A program made the position numbers and the translations under genes. Positions 1 through 12,200 of a stretch of 64,000 nt of DNA are shown here, one piece after another. Numbering within the stretch: the first letter of the stretch is position 1; each line of letters opens with the position of its first letter. The notes below the pieces were generated by a model. It was not told the origin of the DNA and did not search any database. It saw nothing but the letters and a program-made list of their open reading frames with translations. This stretch comes from Todiramphus chloris collaris (lineage: Eukaryota; Chordata; Aves; Coraciiformes; Alcedinidae), in contig JANVCC010000076.1 of assembly GCA_025345505.1 (NCBI GenBank), positions 9,759,156 through 9,823,155 of the forward strand. The letters run 5' to 3'.

Positions 1-3000
1 TCCTACTGAGGAAGAGTCTCTAGGGCATGAGCCCAAGGGATGTGGGTACAGCTGAATATACCAGTAAAATCCCTAAACAGGGATTTTAAAATACGATAAT
101 GTAAAGGACTTTTTTTTTTTAAGGTGCTTACTGTTCTCTTTCAGCCTGTGCTTATTTTCAAAATCATTGCTGATACTTATTCTGGGAAAGTATATGCTTG
201 TTTATGGAGTGAATTCACCCTTTCTGAATGATCACTCTTGGATGGCTGTGTCCTACCTCCTTAGTTATATGCCTGCCCTTATGTGTCTGCTGCTTCTTTG
301 TATATGAAACAAAATAATAGATGCAGAGTTAGGAAATTTACATGCAAAAGAAAGCAGGTGAACAGTGTCTGTGGAAAAGTAAACTATTAAAAAGTGACTG
401 TCTTAAAATCATGAACACTAAACCATGAAGATTAACACGTTAGGTATTTTTGTCTTGAGAGTATAAAGCTTACAATAACGAGTAGAACTTACCCATCTTT
501 CGCAGTGGGAGATACTGTAAAGAACTCCCCAGCAGTACAGAGGTACGTAGTACTTTGTGTACTTTTTGCTAGTCCTTCAACATAGATTCACTTGTAAAAT
601 TATCATTATATAATAATAGGGGGAAGGTGTTGAACTTTTTTTTCCCTCTGCTGCAAGCAGGGATTCCGAAGACGTGCTGCCCGGTGCCGCTGCTCTAGAG
701 GGAAAAGCGAGAAGGGTGGTTCTAGCCTAGAGACACAGTAATTGTGTCTCACCAAGAATAAATCCGTAATCTGCAAGGTCCCTTGCAAGTAACACTTACA
801 CCAATTGAAGTATCATTAGATGAAACAAATTATGGTGCTTTGACAGAAGAGAAATGTTTATAATATTGTGTAACTTTTTTTTTTAATTACTGCAAATAAC
901 ATTAACTGCATTAGTTGAATTTCATAAAGGATAGATATTTATGTGGTTCTTAAATACTTAGACTCACACTGAGTTAAGTAAAATGCTGTTATAATCCAGT
1001 CTCTAGCTGAACTCAGTAAGAAACTTCATGAGCAGGTTGTCCCGTAACTATTTCTTGCATTTCTTTCTGAAATGTGTGTTTTGATTATCAGTTACTGTGT
1101 TTCTTAATTTCATCTATTTGCTTTCCGAGCCTTCTACTGCAGATCTCTTCAGGGAGCCTGCTCTAATTTTTTCTTTAGTGCTTTTCTTAGGCTAGATGGG
1201 AAGTGATGCAAATTTGCCTTGCTTTTGATATTTCCTGATGATTATTCTGTAACTCTGGTATCTAAGAAGAATGCATTCTTCCGACTGTTGAAATGGAGAC
1301 AGTTGTTCAGCGATGTGTCCACGAGGCAGTCCAGCTTTCCATGCCATAATAGTGTGAGTTTTGCTGCTGAAAGAGCAGCAGTAGTCCAACAGACTCAGAT
1401 TTTTATTTCCGCATTCTTAGTTATCAGTCTTGCCATGAACGTCTTAAATGTTTTATTTCAATCTAGGCATGTTCAGTATTGCTTCTTTAGTTTACCATTC
1501 TTCATGACTACCTGCAGAGTTATTCACTGCCTTGGTAACTGCCTTCAGGCAAGAAAATATCATTTTTATCCATTGATCTGTTATTTACCAGGGGAGAAAA
1601 AAACAACAACAAACCAGTGTAAATCAAAGCAGGGTAAAATGCTTCAGGGTTTATTAGAATGGGAGTTGTAAATCGCAAAAAGTTATCTGGGCCCTCTAAT
1701 GAGTGTTTCTCTTGAAGTATCATAACATGGTATCTTGAGTTGTGATCCTATCACAGGATTTCTTGAGGCAAGAGAGATTGTGTTCATTGGAAAAAAGCAA
1801 CCAGGAGTTACATTGCCCTTCCTGTCACTGGAGATGCTTGTGTTACACACAAAAAGAGTTCAAGATTTCCCCTTCTCTGCTGTTGCTGTCTGCACCTATT
1901 TTAGATTGTCCTGCCAAGACACTTTGTGTTTGGGGCACAATGGCAAAATGGACAGCTTTAGCATTCACTTTTTCAAGAGGAGATTTTCCAGCAGTCAACA
2001 TCATCTTGTTTGCACCCGATGCAAGATTCAATATATGTTATGACAAAGCAGGAAGTTTGGGTGAAGCACGGGCAAAATGTAAACTTCTTTAAAGCTTCAG
2101 TGCAAATGAGTTTGCAGATGGTTTGCTGAAGGGATGAATAGCTCTCAAGTCTGAACTCTGATAGGCAGAGCAGGCTTTTTTGTTTGACAGCAATATAGCA
2201 CGGCATAGTCTTCGTCCCAGGTAAAGGAAGTCTTCTTTCTGACATCTTGAGTAGCATGAAGCTTCCAGCCATCTTAGCTCTGTGCATTTTATAAGAAGAG
2301 GCATTGTTGCCAACTAAATTCGGGGTGAACGGTGCCATGAGCAGCTAGGTAGTGCAAAAGGAGGCTGCAGGAGTTTCAGCTCTTAGTGAAGAATTTCAGT
2401 TTAGGTAATACACTTTGTAGCACAGGTACATGTGTGCAGAAGCCTTATGCCCGAAGTGGAATCATCATCAACAGTCTGTCTTCGCTGACCCATATATGTG
2501 CATTACCCTTCAATCTGCAGTACCCTTAGGATATCATGGTCTGGTTTTTTGTTTTGCTTTCAGAAAAGGTATGCTGGTTTGCTGGCTGCTCTGCTAGAGG
2601 CAGAGTGCTGACAGACTGACAAACTTGCAGGTCTTGGTAGTGAGTCTGTACTGATTTGGACTAGATTTATAGCTAGTTTAATGGCTTGTAGTGGTAAAGT
2701 TCCAGGTAGAATAGGATTATATAAACTGGTCTTAAAATCATACATCTCTTTGGGACTTTCATGTCGCTTTAACTAAATTACTTGTAAATACAACTTGGAA
2801 TAACTGGCTTAGACGTTGCTGCAGTTTGTGCAAAGGAGCAGGCACTTTGGGCTCCGTGTCCAGTTCAGCAGCACGCCTCAATGAAATCTTGAATGAGCAC
2901 CTGGATAAGAGGAACAGCGCTTGTTGAGCATCCGTGGTCAGCTTGGTGTGAGAGCTGTCAGTCTTTCCTTTGCGGGCTGCTTGGATATGTTCATGGTAGC

Positions 3001-3884
3001 ATGCTGTGTGTTCTCTCAGAACTGAATTCTCTCCCAGTTCTTACAAAAACTCAGGTGAAGGTCTGTGATGTCTCACATTGTTTTTACTTGAAATTAATTC
3101 CAGGACCTTAGCCTTTTTTTTTTTTTTCTTTTTTTCTCTTCTGTCAAAGTTGTTCTTTCCAGTAGGTTTCATTTCTAGCTGCAGGCTGTTTCATACTGCA
3201 CCTTGCACAAAAATACTGCCATTTCTATCATCTAGATTTCAGTATTTCATGTGTAAAAGTAAAACTATTGTTCTTCAAATATCTTACCATTTGGAATTCA
3301 GATTGTCACTGAACCTGTGAATATTCTGAGCTATTTTTGCCTCAAACTATGCAGTTCAAAAGATATTCCAACATATGCACACTATTCACAAACCCTTCAG
3401 AATCAGTTGGAACATTCTTATCTGGTTTTTTTTCAATGCAATTGCTTATTTATGAAGTCTGTAATTCCAATTAAGTATTTAGTAGGCAATGTTCAAGTCT
3501 ACGTAGAAAAATTATATTCTCTTTTTTAACTTACTGTATGTAATATGTAGAGATTTGCAGAATCCACACCACGCACCTTAAGATCTCTTTATGCAGAATC
3601 TTACACAAGATAGAGCTTTGATAGAAGGCAGTGAAATATTGTTCTTTAAGAAAGAGATACTGTTCTTGAATGTCACATCTAGCTCTTGTGTTTCCTGTGG
3701 GCACCACACAGTGTAAAAGTAATTCTGCTCTCATTTATAGTCTTAGATTCGTAAGCAGAGCACCATCTCAAAACCTTTTTGCTAACTCACCTGTTCCTTC
3801 TTGTTATTCACCTTCCAAAAATTCTTATTTTCCATTTAAACTTCTGAATTAAAAACAGGTCAACTCAGGGAAGAATTGTATTTC

Positions 3885-4095
3885 TTCTGGTTTTGCTGTT
3901 TTGTTTTGGGTTTGTGGTTTTTTGTGTTTGGTTTTTTTGGTTGGTTTTTTGTTTTGTTTTTGTTGTTGGTTTTGTTTTGTCTTTTTTGTTTGTTTTTTTG
4001 TCTTGTTTGTTTGTTTGTTTTTTCTTTTTGTTGACATTTTGTTGGGTTTTTTGTGTTTTGTTGTTGTTGTTTGTTTTGGGGTTTTTTTTTGTCTT
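3885..4095 (+). repeat. G/T-only low-complexity tract containing perfect GU-rich elements
   Basis: About 200 bases are almost entirely T and G on the + strand, built from TTTG, TTTTG and TTTTTG units, with C rare and A almost absent. It includes back-to-back TGTTTGTTTGT 11-mers at 4004-4014 and 4008-4018. This 11-mer is the published CELF1 GU-rich element consensus. In sense orientation the RNA would be a dense GU-rich tract. It is most simply a simple-sequence expansion; the open frames on both strands are artefacts of composition. Confidence 0.85.
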
Positions 4096-5799
4096 GCCCA
4101 TCATTGTGTTATGACTGTCCAAGGTCTAGCACAATTTGAGCGAAACACTGAAGATTCTTGTGCAGTCATCAGTGACATTAGAAGCAATGCTACCAGTGAA
4201 AATGATCAATATATAAAAAAGGGTTGTATGTTTACTCCGCTGAAGGAGTTTGCTCAGATATATGTTACCATATGCTTGGTGACTTGGGAAAAGATACGTG
4301 AGAATATTCTGATATTTATGGAGTAAAGACACCTGTATTATGGTTTGGACTGTGCCTTCAGTGACAGAATTTGCCCACTATCAGAGACTGGCTGTAGGTG
4401 GTACTGTGTTTCACGGTGTGGAAGCTGCTATGACACCAGTTCTCTGATGCAGAATTTGCTTTAGAGTTTCTTTGGGTTTTAAAGTACATTTAGTTCAAGG
4501 CCAAGTTTCATAGGCATTTTGTGATTGTTTGCAGGGGAGCAGGACTGGGGCACACATTCTAGATCCTTTCTTGTGAGGAAAATAATTTGGGATATGCTTA
4601 GGCATGTGGCTAACTGGGTATGCTGGTGTCTTTCTGAAACTGCAGGGAGCTGAAACCATTATGTCAGTCATGAGAAATTTGGAAAATTATGAGGCTGTCG
4701 TTTTAAATACCAGCACTTTACTTGCAAGTCACTTTAACAGAAATACCTGACTGGTGCACTTCTCCCAGTTCTGAATTGGTTACTATGTGAAAGCTGCAAC
4801 TTCCACTTACTTGTGTGAGAGAACTTTTCTGTTCACTTCTGTAAGATATTTTTGTATTACCGCATAAATGTGGGGTATACTAAGTATTCAAAATAGCAGC
4901 ATAAGGTAATAAAACTCTCTTATGAAAAATTTTGCTTTTGTATATAAATGAAACTGCTTGGAGCTTGCAGACTGTTGTCACCTGTGCACTAAAAAAATCA
5001 GAGACTATGCCAGTTTTCTTCTTTAAATACCTAGGGATTTAGGTTTTCAGTTACTCTAATTTTACTTTCTTTCCTTGCCAGAACATGAAAAGGGTGGATG
5101 GGAAAAAGGGAGAGGAGGGGATGCTGCACAGAAGTGGATTTCTTCTCTTTTTGAGAAGAATGCCTAGAAAAAGATTTAGTTTGTGCTTAAACACTGTCAA
5201 AAAGGGCTACTGGGAAAGCAGGCACGATGCAGCAGGTCACCGTAGGAGTTTGCATCAACCAGTGGGAAAGGGTCATGCTTACTGGTTTAGGAAAATGCTT
5301 AAAAAGGAAAGAGGGGTTTCAAAAGATGGCCACAATTCAGTGTGGGCAGGGGCGAAGGTCAAACCAAGAGCTTAGTGTGTGGACATGTGTGCAAAAGCAA
5401 CAAGGAGGACCTGGCCAGGTCAGTAGTTCTGGAAATGCTGGTGGTGAATGTGGTTTGTCCTGTGTCCGAGTTGCTTCCTGAATTCTGGTGGATGAAGTGT
5501 TGGGACATTTCTGCACTATCACGGTGGGCTCAAGCAAAATGGACTCGGAATTCATTTCAGAACAGAAAGTCCTTTAAATGTGTGCACTTTTAATTCTTTT
5601 CTTTCCCTGCACAGCGTGACAGTGGCTGAAGGTTTGCGTGTGCCCAGCAACTTGTCTTAGCAATGGTATCTCTCAGAGACCATGTATGGGTAAGGCAGTT
5701 TGGCTGGTTCAGCTCCCCACTGCTCCTCCCTCTCCGAGCAGAGCAGAATCTCTGCTGCTGAAACGGTTGTTCCACTTTCTGCTTTCTATATTTGTCCAG

Positions 5800-6080
5800 C
5801 AGCAGCACTCTAGTGAGCGAGGCAGGGCGGCTGGCCTGCTGTGCGACCCGCGCTCGCTGAGCAGATTGGAGAGCCAGGGCTGACAGGCTCTGTTGTTATG
5901 TCCATCCGTCTGTCTGTCTCTGCGTCTCTGGGGAGGACTGGCATGCCGAGTGAAAGGTGATCTGTTTGGGGATGTTTTCTTGTCTTGTAGAATGCAGTTC
6001 ATCCTAGCTGGGAGTCTAGGGACTGGGAGTGGCGGAGGGCAGGCCGCTGTCTCGCAGGGACGTTATCTGCTGGGTGACGG
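5800..6080. promoter_or_regulatory. CpG-rich islet, possible alternative promoter or first exon
   Basis: Within AT-rich surroundings, about 5817-5862 carries six CpG dinucleotides in under 50 bases, and scattered CpGs continue to about 6080. No TATA motif stands out. A clean acceptor-like sequence (CTTGTCTTGTAG) ends at 5990. The composition suits a small unmethylated regulatory element or an alternative 5' exon of CELF1. There is no direct evidence of transcription, so confidence is low. Confidence 0.3.
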
Positions 6081-8984
6081 TGGCATCAGAAAGATACAGC
6101 TTTAGCCTCCGAAAGAACTGCTGTCTTCTGGGATGAGGATTTTAATGACCCTGCCTGCTTTGGGGAGTGATTAGCCAGGGCCTGTATCTTTCCATAAAAG
6201 GTCTGCTTTTGCTGTCTGCCATGAAGATTAATGAAAGCTCGATCCTGTTCTGGAAGAACTAAGTGCTGTCTTTGCTTGTTATGGGCAAGGGGGATTAATG
6301 AGCTAGACCCTGGCTGGCCTAGGCTGGGATAAGGAGTTGGTGTGAGGGTTGGGGTTGTTGGAAATACCTTGTTAGGAAGAGCTGGAAACTTGTCATTAGG
6401 ACTTCCCTGCATGTGCATTCGCATAGACTTTCTGTGAAGACCCTGCATGCATTGGGATGACTGTTCACAATTGCTTTTCTTCAGTAGTGCATCAGGTGAA
6501 GGAATAGTGCCAGAAGCCTCTTAGCTGTTGACACTGTAGTAAACTGATGCTAGGCTGTTCTTCCAGTAGCAGAAAGGTGCTCAAAGTAGTGGCAGCAACT
6601 GGATCCACCATTAACACTGGCAAAAAATTTTTTGACAGGGAGAAAGAAGAAAACAAGTTATAGGGTACTTTTTCTGTCTTTTAGGGGATGCTATCAGCTT
6701 ACAAATTCTGCTGCCTTTTGCTTATCTATGTGAAAAGGCATCAGACCTTTTTGTTTCTGGAATGTGAGCAAGGAAGATGTTTCGATCACAAAACAAAAGG
6801 CGGCATCTTGCTAAAATCATTCTTGAGGACCACGTTCCGTGAACTCAGTCCGAATTATTTTTCTTTCCTATCACAGCAGTATCTTCAGTGTATTTCCTCT
6901 TGGGAAAGCTGTGTGTATCTCAAGTATGGAAGAAGCAAATTTTGGAGGCCAGTTGGGGGCTCTCGGCTGCTTGGCAGTGTCTGAATCGTATTATATCTTC
7001 AAGCAGGGAACTGTGATAGGTGTGTGACTGATGGTTGTCTTGTTCTTCAGCTGCCTGAACTCAAGCAGCTTTGTCATGTGCCTGTTTTCTGATCATTTGT
7101 TTAACCAGGACACACTGCAGTTGTTCCCTCTTCATCTGGAAAACCTGTGGAATTCATTGTCATTATGCAGCTTCTGGGATGTTGAGCTTGTCTTAAGTGC
7201 CCTGATAATGTTTTCTGATTCTCACATTCTCCTAAAGCCCTCTGCCTGCCTTTCTCCCCTCTTTTCCACTTGATGGTTCCCCAACTGACATCCTTTCATT
7301 TACACTTTCCAGGCCAAAGTGGCAAAAACATAACCTAAAGTGTTTCCGAGCAGACGGTACCAGTTACAAGCAAATCTTGGTGCTGTTTGATGCTGGTGAT
7401 CAGGGTTGTACAATTCCTCTACTTTGCAAGCAAAAATTATGCTACCAGAAAACACTTTAGTCTCGTAGCAGGAATGTGATCAGGCAGTTTCAAGGGCCTC
7501 TTGGAAGAACACTATTTCATGTTTTAAAAATATCATTTGTTCATTCTGTGGAAGATGCCACAATAAATGGGTAGAATACTAAAGAAATAGGTGTTCACCG
7601 TGTGCGTGGAGTAGATGACGGATAAATCCAGGCTGTAGCATGCACCAGGGGATTTAAATCTTCCATTTTCTAAGAATCTTCCTAAAGGCAACATGTAAGA
7701 AAGTGACGTGGTTCAGAGCTCAGCTGTCAGTTGTGTTTCTTGGAAGGCAGATGCTTTGAGCTACTTATATAGTAAATTTGTCCTGCAGCTATTGTGATTT
7801 TAGAAAAGGTGGATCCTGTAGTTTAATCAAGAATAGGGAGTGACATGTCTTCAAATTGGAGGCAGTCTGCTGAAAAAGAATTGGGACAATAAAGGTGATT
7901 GTATGGAAAAATATGCATATGCTTCTTACAAGTATAGTGTTTTCTGAACAGAAGTATTGGAAGCCTTATCTATCACCTGAGACCTTTAAAAAGGATTGAT
8001 CAGTAGAGAATTAATTATGTGAAATTCAGTACCTAAAGCTGATGATGTAGTTCCATGAGTAATTTGAACGAGCATATGCCAGTATTGCTGTGAAACAGGC
8101 TTGCTTTATCTTTCAAGCATTTTCCTTTTCCTTTGTGCTGCCAAGAGCTGCCTGGTTGTGCAGTGAACGGAACCAGGGAACATGCTTGGGTTAAGACTTA
8201 TATTTCCTGTTGTTGGTAGGCTAGATCCCACCTGGATCATTTCCTTTCTCAGGCCTGTTACACAGGGGTGGGGATGGATAGCTGGTGAGGAAAGAGTTGT
8301 ACTTTATTCTTTTGCCATAAGCATTGTCTTAAACTGCATCTACAGTAGGGATATCTTGATCTGTTCCTTTGTATTGCCACCCCATTTCAATCTAACCTTT
8401 GTGGAGAGCTTATATCCAGTCTTCCCTAGTAACATAACCCCCCAAAAAGAAGGAATAAGTGTTTGTGCATGTTAACTATGCCGTGGCACAGGTAAATGTT
8501 GCCATAACTTACTTATTTATGAATGCAGCCTTCGATACGTGCTGTGTTTGCTGCTGCTGTACAGAGAAGCCTGCTGTTTGGGGAGAAAGGGGTGAACGTT
8601 CTCTGTGTGAGGACAGAGAGAAGGTAATGTGCCACGCAGAGTGTTACACGTGAGGCTTTCATTCAGGAAGTGTGAGGGACCTCCAGGATCTAGATATGAG
8701 GTATAGAAAGCCTGAGAAGCCAGCAAGATACATAAGAGGATTTTATGGCTATTTTGAGTCTTCATGAAGCCAAAACCGTATTTATAGCACTTCTTTTTGT
8801 CGTAAAGTTTCTGAAGTCTCCTCCTGCTAGCAGTGGAAACCAGCTGATCTCATGCTGTGCCTTCCAGGAAAAGTGAATGGAAAGAATAGATGTAAAAAGT
8901 GTGTAAGTGAAGAACATCTGAAAAAAGGTGCATAAAACTATAAGCAAATCCTGAGTCTCTCTAGTTCTTGGCTATGCGCGTTGA

Positions 8985-9240
8985 CACACTTGGTCCTTCC
9001 CACCCCCTTCTCCCCCCACCCAGCTAAAATTTAAGATCAGGTGACAGATGAAGCCCTGTGCTGCTGGGAGGGTTTCTGAGGCCTGGGGAGGAGAGAGGAG
9101 CCCGAAGCTGTGCTGGCACAGGAGTCACCCAGCATTAATCACCGCAGGCGAGCAGCCGGGAGAGGGTGTTTCAGGGTCACAAAATGAGCCGTGAGCACGG
9201 GTTGCGGAGTAAAAATCTGCCCATATTAGCAGGGGAGACA
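8985..9240. promoter_or_regulatory. GC-rich islet, candidate enhancer
   Basis: A 250-base block with higher GC and several CpGs stands apart from flanking AT-rich intron. It starts with a C-rich run near 9000, contains an E-box-like CAGGTG at about 9040, a GAGGAGAGAGGAG purine stretch near 9090 and a CpG-bearing segment at 9140-9210, and ends with a CArG-like CCATATTAG near 9222. It has no open frame of note. Enhancer function is a guess from composition and motif density. Confidence 0.25.
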
Positions 9241-12200
9241 TTCTATTAGTTGTCATGAGGTGTTTGTAACAAAGAATGCAAGTTAGTCTTCTTCAGACAG
9301 AGAGAAACTCCTCTTAAGCGTGGCATTATGTTTGTGAATGGTATTCAGACGTAAGTAACACTTCAGTGTGCTGTGTGTGCGCACTGATGTGTTTTGAGTA
9401 GGTATTAGGTTGTAAATAAATGCAGAATTTTCTTCTGCTTTTTCTACATTATTTGCAGGGGCTTTTATGCTTTGGGTAGTATAAAAAGATATTGAAGAGA
9501 AAGGCAAATGTGGCAAGAAATAAACCCCAAATACGTACAAATGATGCTGCAAATGATGATAAACATGATACCTTCAGAGACATTGAATAAAAGCTTAGGA
9601 AGAACTGCTTTGCAGTGAAATAGTTTTTATTTCATTTGAGTTTTTGAACAAAAGTCAGGACGTTCCTAAATTAACATTCCCACAGCAACACCAGTGTTTG
9701 CCTCTGATGAATAAGAAGTAGTACAAAATATTTTTTTTTTTAAAGCTTCTGCTCTACACACTCAATATTAAATTGTTTGCTGTTGAAAGTGATTTGAATC
9801 AATATTCATTCCGTGAAATAGAGCATTGACTCTAGTTTTTTTCAGATGTAAATGAGTGCAATTTGAGGCTTGTATCCATCTGCTTCTGCAAAGGATTTGA
9901 CCGTGTGTCTGTTACCAAAAAAAAATATTTAAAAAATTGAGCATGTTTTTACTCTTTGGTTTGCAGGAGTGTCAACGGCAGGCTCTGCACAGTAGAGTTC
10001 ATGGCAAGTATTTGTCTAATATAAGACAAGCAAGAGACACATACAAACTTAAGGTAAATCAGTCTTTCTTAGTTGTGCTGCTTTGAAAATATAAATGTTT
10101 CTACCTAAACATTTTGCAAATACTGAATTTCAGACCTACTCAGAATTTCGCGTGCAGTTTGATCTTTCGAAATTGGGACACCTGAAAATTATTTTCCCTC
10201 TGAAACTGGCAGTAGATGCTGGAAATGGCCATGTGCACTGGTCCTCTTAGTATTTTAGGTGTAATAGCAGAGAATAGAGAGGATCTTTGTGCGTAAACCT
10301 GCACTACATTATTCTTCTCTGCATTCAAATCTTAGCTCATTTTGGGCAATCAAAAGAAAGAAGTGTGTAAGTACCTCAATACCCTTATAAAAGACTTAAC
10401 TTTAATGCAGATCTATGTGAACTGTGTCTGTCTAAACACTGCACAGGGCTGATTGATTTTATATCTCGCCTTAAATGGTAGGCAAGTGAGAGTGTTAGAA
10501 TTCCAATCTTGTGGCTGAGATGGATGAGGTCTTTAAAGTTCAGCTTGTGTTGTTGCTTCCAGAAGTGGGCTTAGTGGTTAAACTGAGAGCATTGTTTCTG
10601 TTTGCTCCACCTCAAGCCTTTACCCCAAAGAAGACATAAAACTGTGCTGCGTTTAATAGGCCTTCCTGTGAAGTGTACAGTATCCAGAAAGCAAAATGTG
10701 AATTGAGTGTTTTCTGAATATTTTGGATCCTCATTGAAAAAGTAGATAAAATATTGTGTTAGTGTGTGCCTTCTTTTTGCATTTGTAACTCTTGCGATGC
10801 TTTGAGAGTCCCTTAATGCCACAACCTGGAAGTGTATAGCAAGCTTAAATCTTTAGCTGGAGATTCTTTGGTTAACAGAGAAACATTTTGTTGAAATCTG
10901 TTTTGTTTCCTAGGTTTTTAGCTGAGATGCAGCTGTAACAGTGTGATTTTACTCTCTGATTCCTGCTGAATGTATTCTGTCTCTCTCAAAACACCATTTT
11001 CACAAAGAGAAGTACTAAGATGATAATGTTGTACAGATGGAAACTTAGGGCTATAAAGTGACTTGTCCAATGCTCTTCAGTTCTGTAGTTAGTAAAAGAA
11101 CTCACAACTTTTAAGTCCTAGTCTCATGTTTTGAACAGCAGATTGTTTTGTGTTCTTAGAGTGTGTCTTGACGCTTTTGTCATGGTTTGTCGGACTAGTG
11201 ATTGATCTTGGGAATGTTTAAGCTGTAATCACTGACTGGGCATGGAATGGACGTTGCAGATATGGTCAAATCTTAAGCATTTTATGTCGTTCTGGTTACA
11301 CTAACATGAAGCATGGCATTGAAAATGTTTTCCCCTCTCCTTTTGTGTTCCGTCCCCCCCCCCCTACACCTTAATATGCAGTGGTCCCAGAACCCTTCCA
11401 TTCTTCATTCTGTTCTTCCTCTTTTATCTGAAGTTGAACAAACTTAGATTCTGATAGTCGAACATAGTTTTGGGAGTAATTCAACTGCTCTCCTTACAAA
11501 GTGTAAGATTGCCTGCTAACCTGCATGCATGTTAGTACCGGTGCTGGCAGCACTGAGGAGAGAGGGATTGGAGCTGTTGCTTTGTGTTGAGCAGGCATCT
11601 TCTGCTGCTGAGAGGTGTGGGTGCTGTGGAGATAAGAGCAGCAGCAGGGCATTTCTCAGATAAGAAAGTATGGCTGCTTCCTTGGTGAGGTTTTGGAGTT
11701 TCTTGTCACTATCTCTGTTGTCTTGTCTCATAAGGAACGTTTACTACAAAGTGAGACCCTTTTCTGTGAGTTCTGTCCAGTAGCTGAAACTTCATCTGAT
11801 TTGTATGGGCCTCTCTAGCCATCATCTGACTTCTGTAGTGCCCTTGCTGCATCACTCTGTGGTGCATTATCTCCCTCCTGCACTTCCTCCGGAGAAATCA
11901 GTTATTTTTTTGTATTTCCAAGTTTTTTTTATTGGCCATATTGGTACTTAAAAGTACATAAATCTGTGGTGAGTCCAGGCTGCATGTTGATTTATGTGAG
12001 AGACTGTTGATGCCAGGATAAATCTGAGGTTGAGCTATGTGGTCCGTTTTATCTGTTAGCATCTTCATTTGTCAGTGGTAGTCTTGACATCCCACAAACA
12101 TGAATTCCTGGAAAGTGTAATGAGAACTAACTGGTCTAGACAAGTGCTGACTGTGACAGTAATTTCATTGATTGGAATCCATTAAATGATGCGGTATTCT

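Noticed and set aside
1219-1671. 150-codon open frame on + in the upstream region
   Set aside because: No recognisable domain, overlapping open frames on the other strand and no exon-like borders; chance frame in intron-like DNA.
3849-4326. Open frames of Phe/Val/Cys-rich (+) or Lys/Thr/Gln-rich (-) protein
   Set aside because: They arise purely from the G/T low-complexity tract at 3885-4095.
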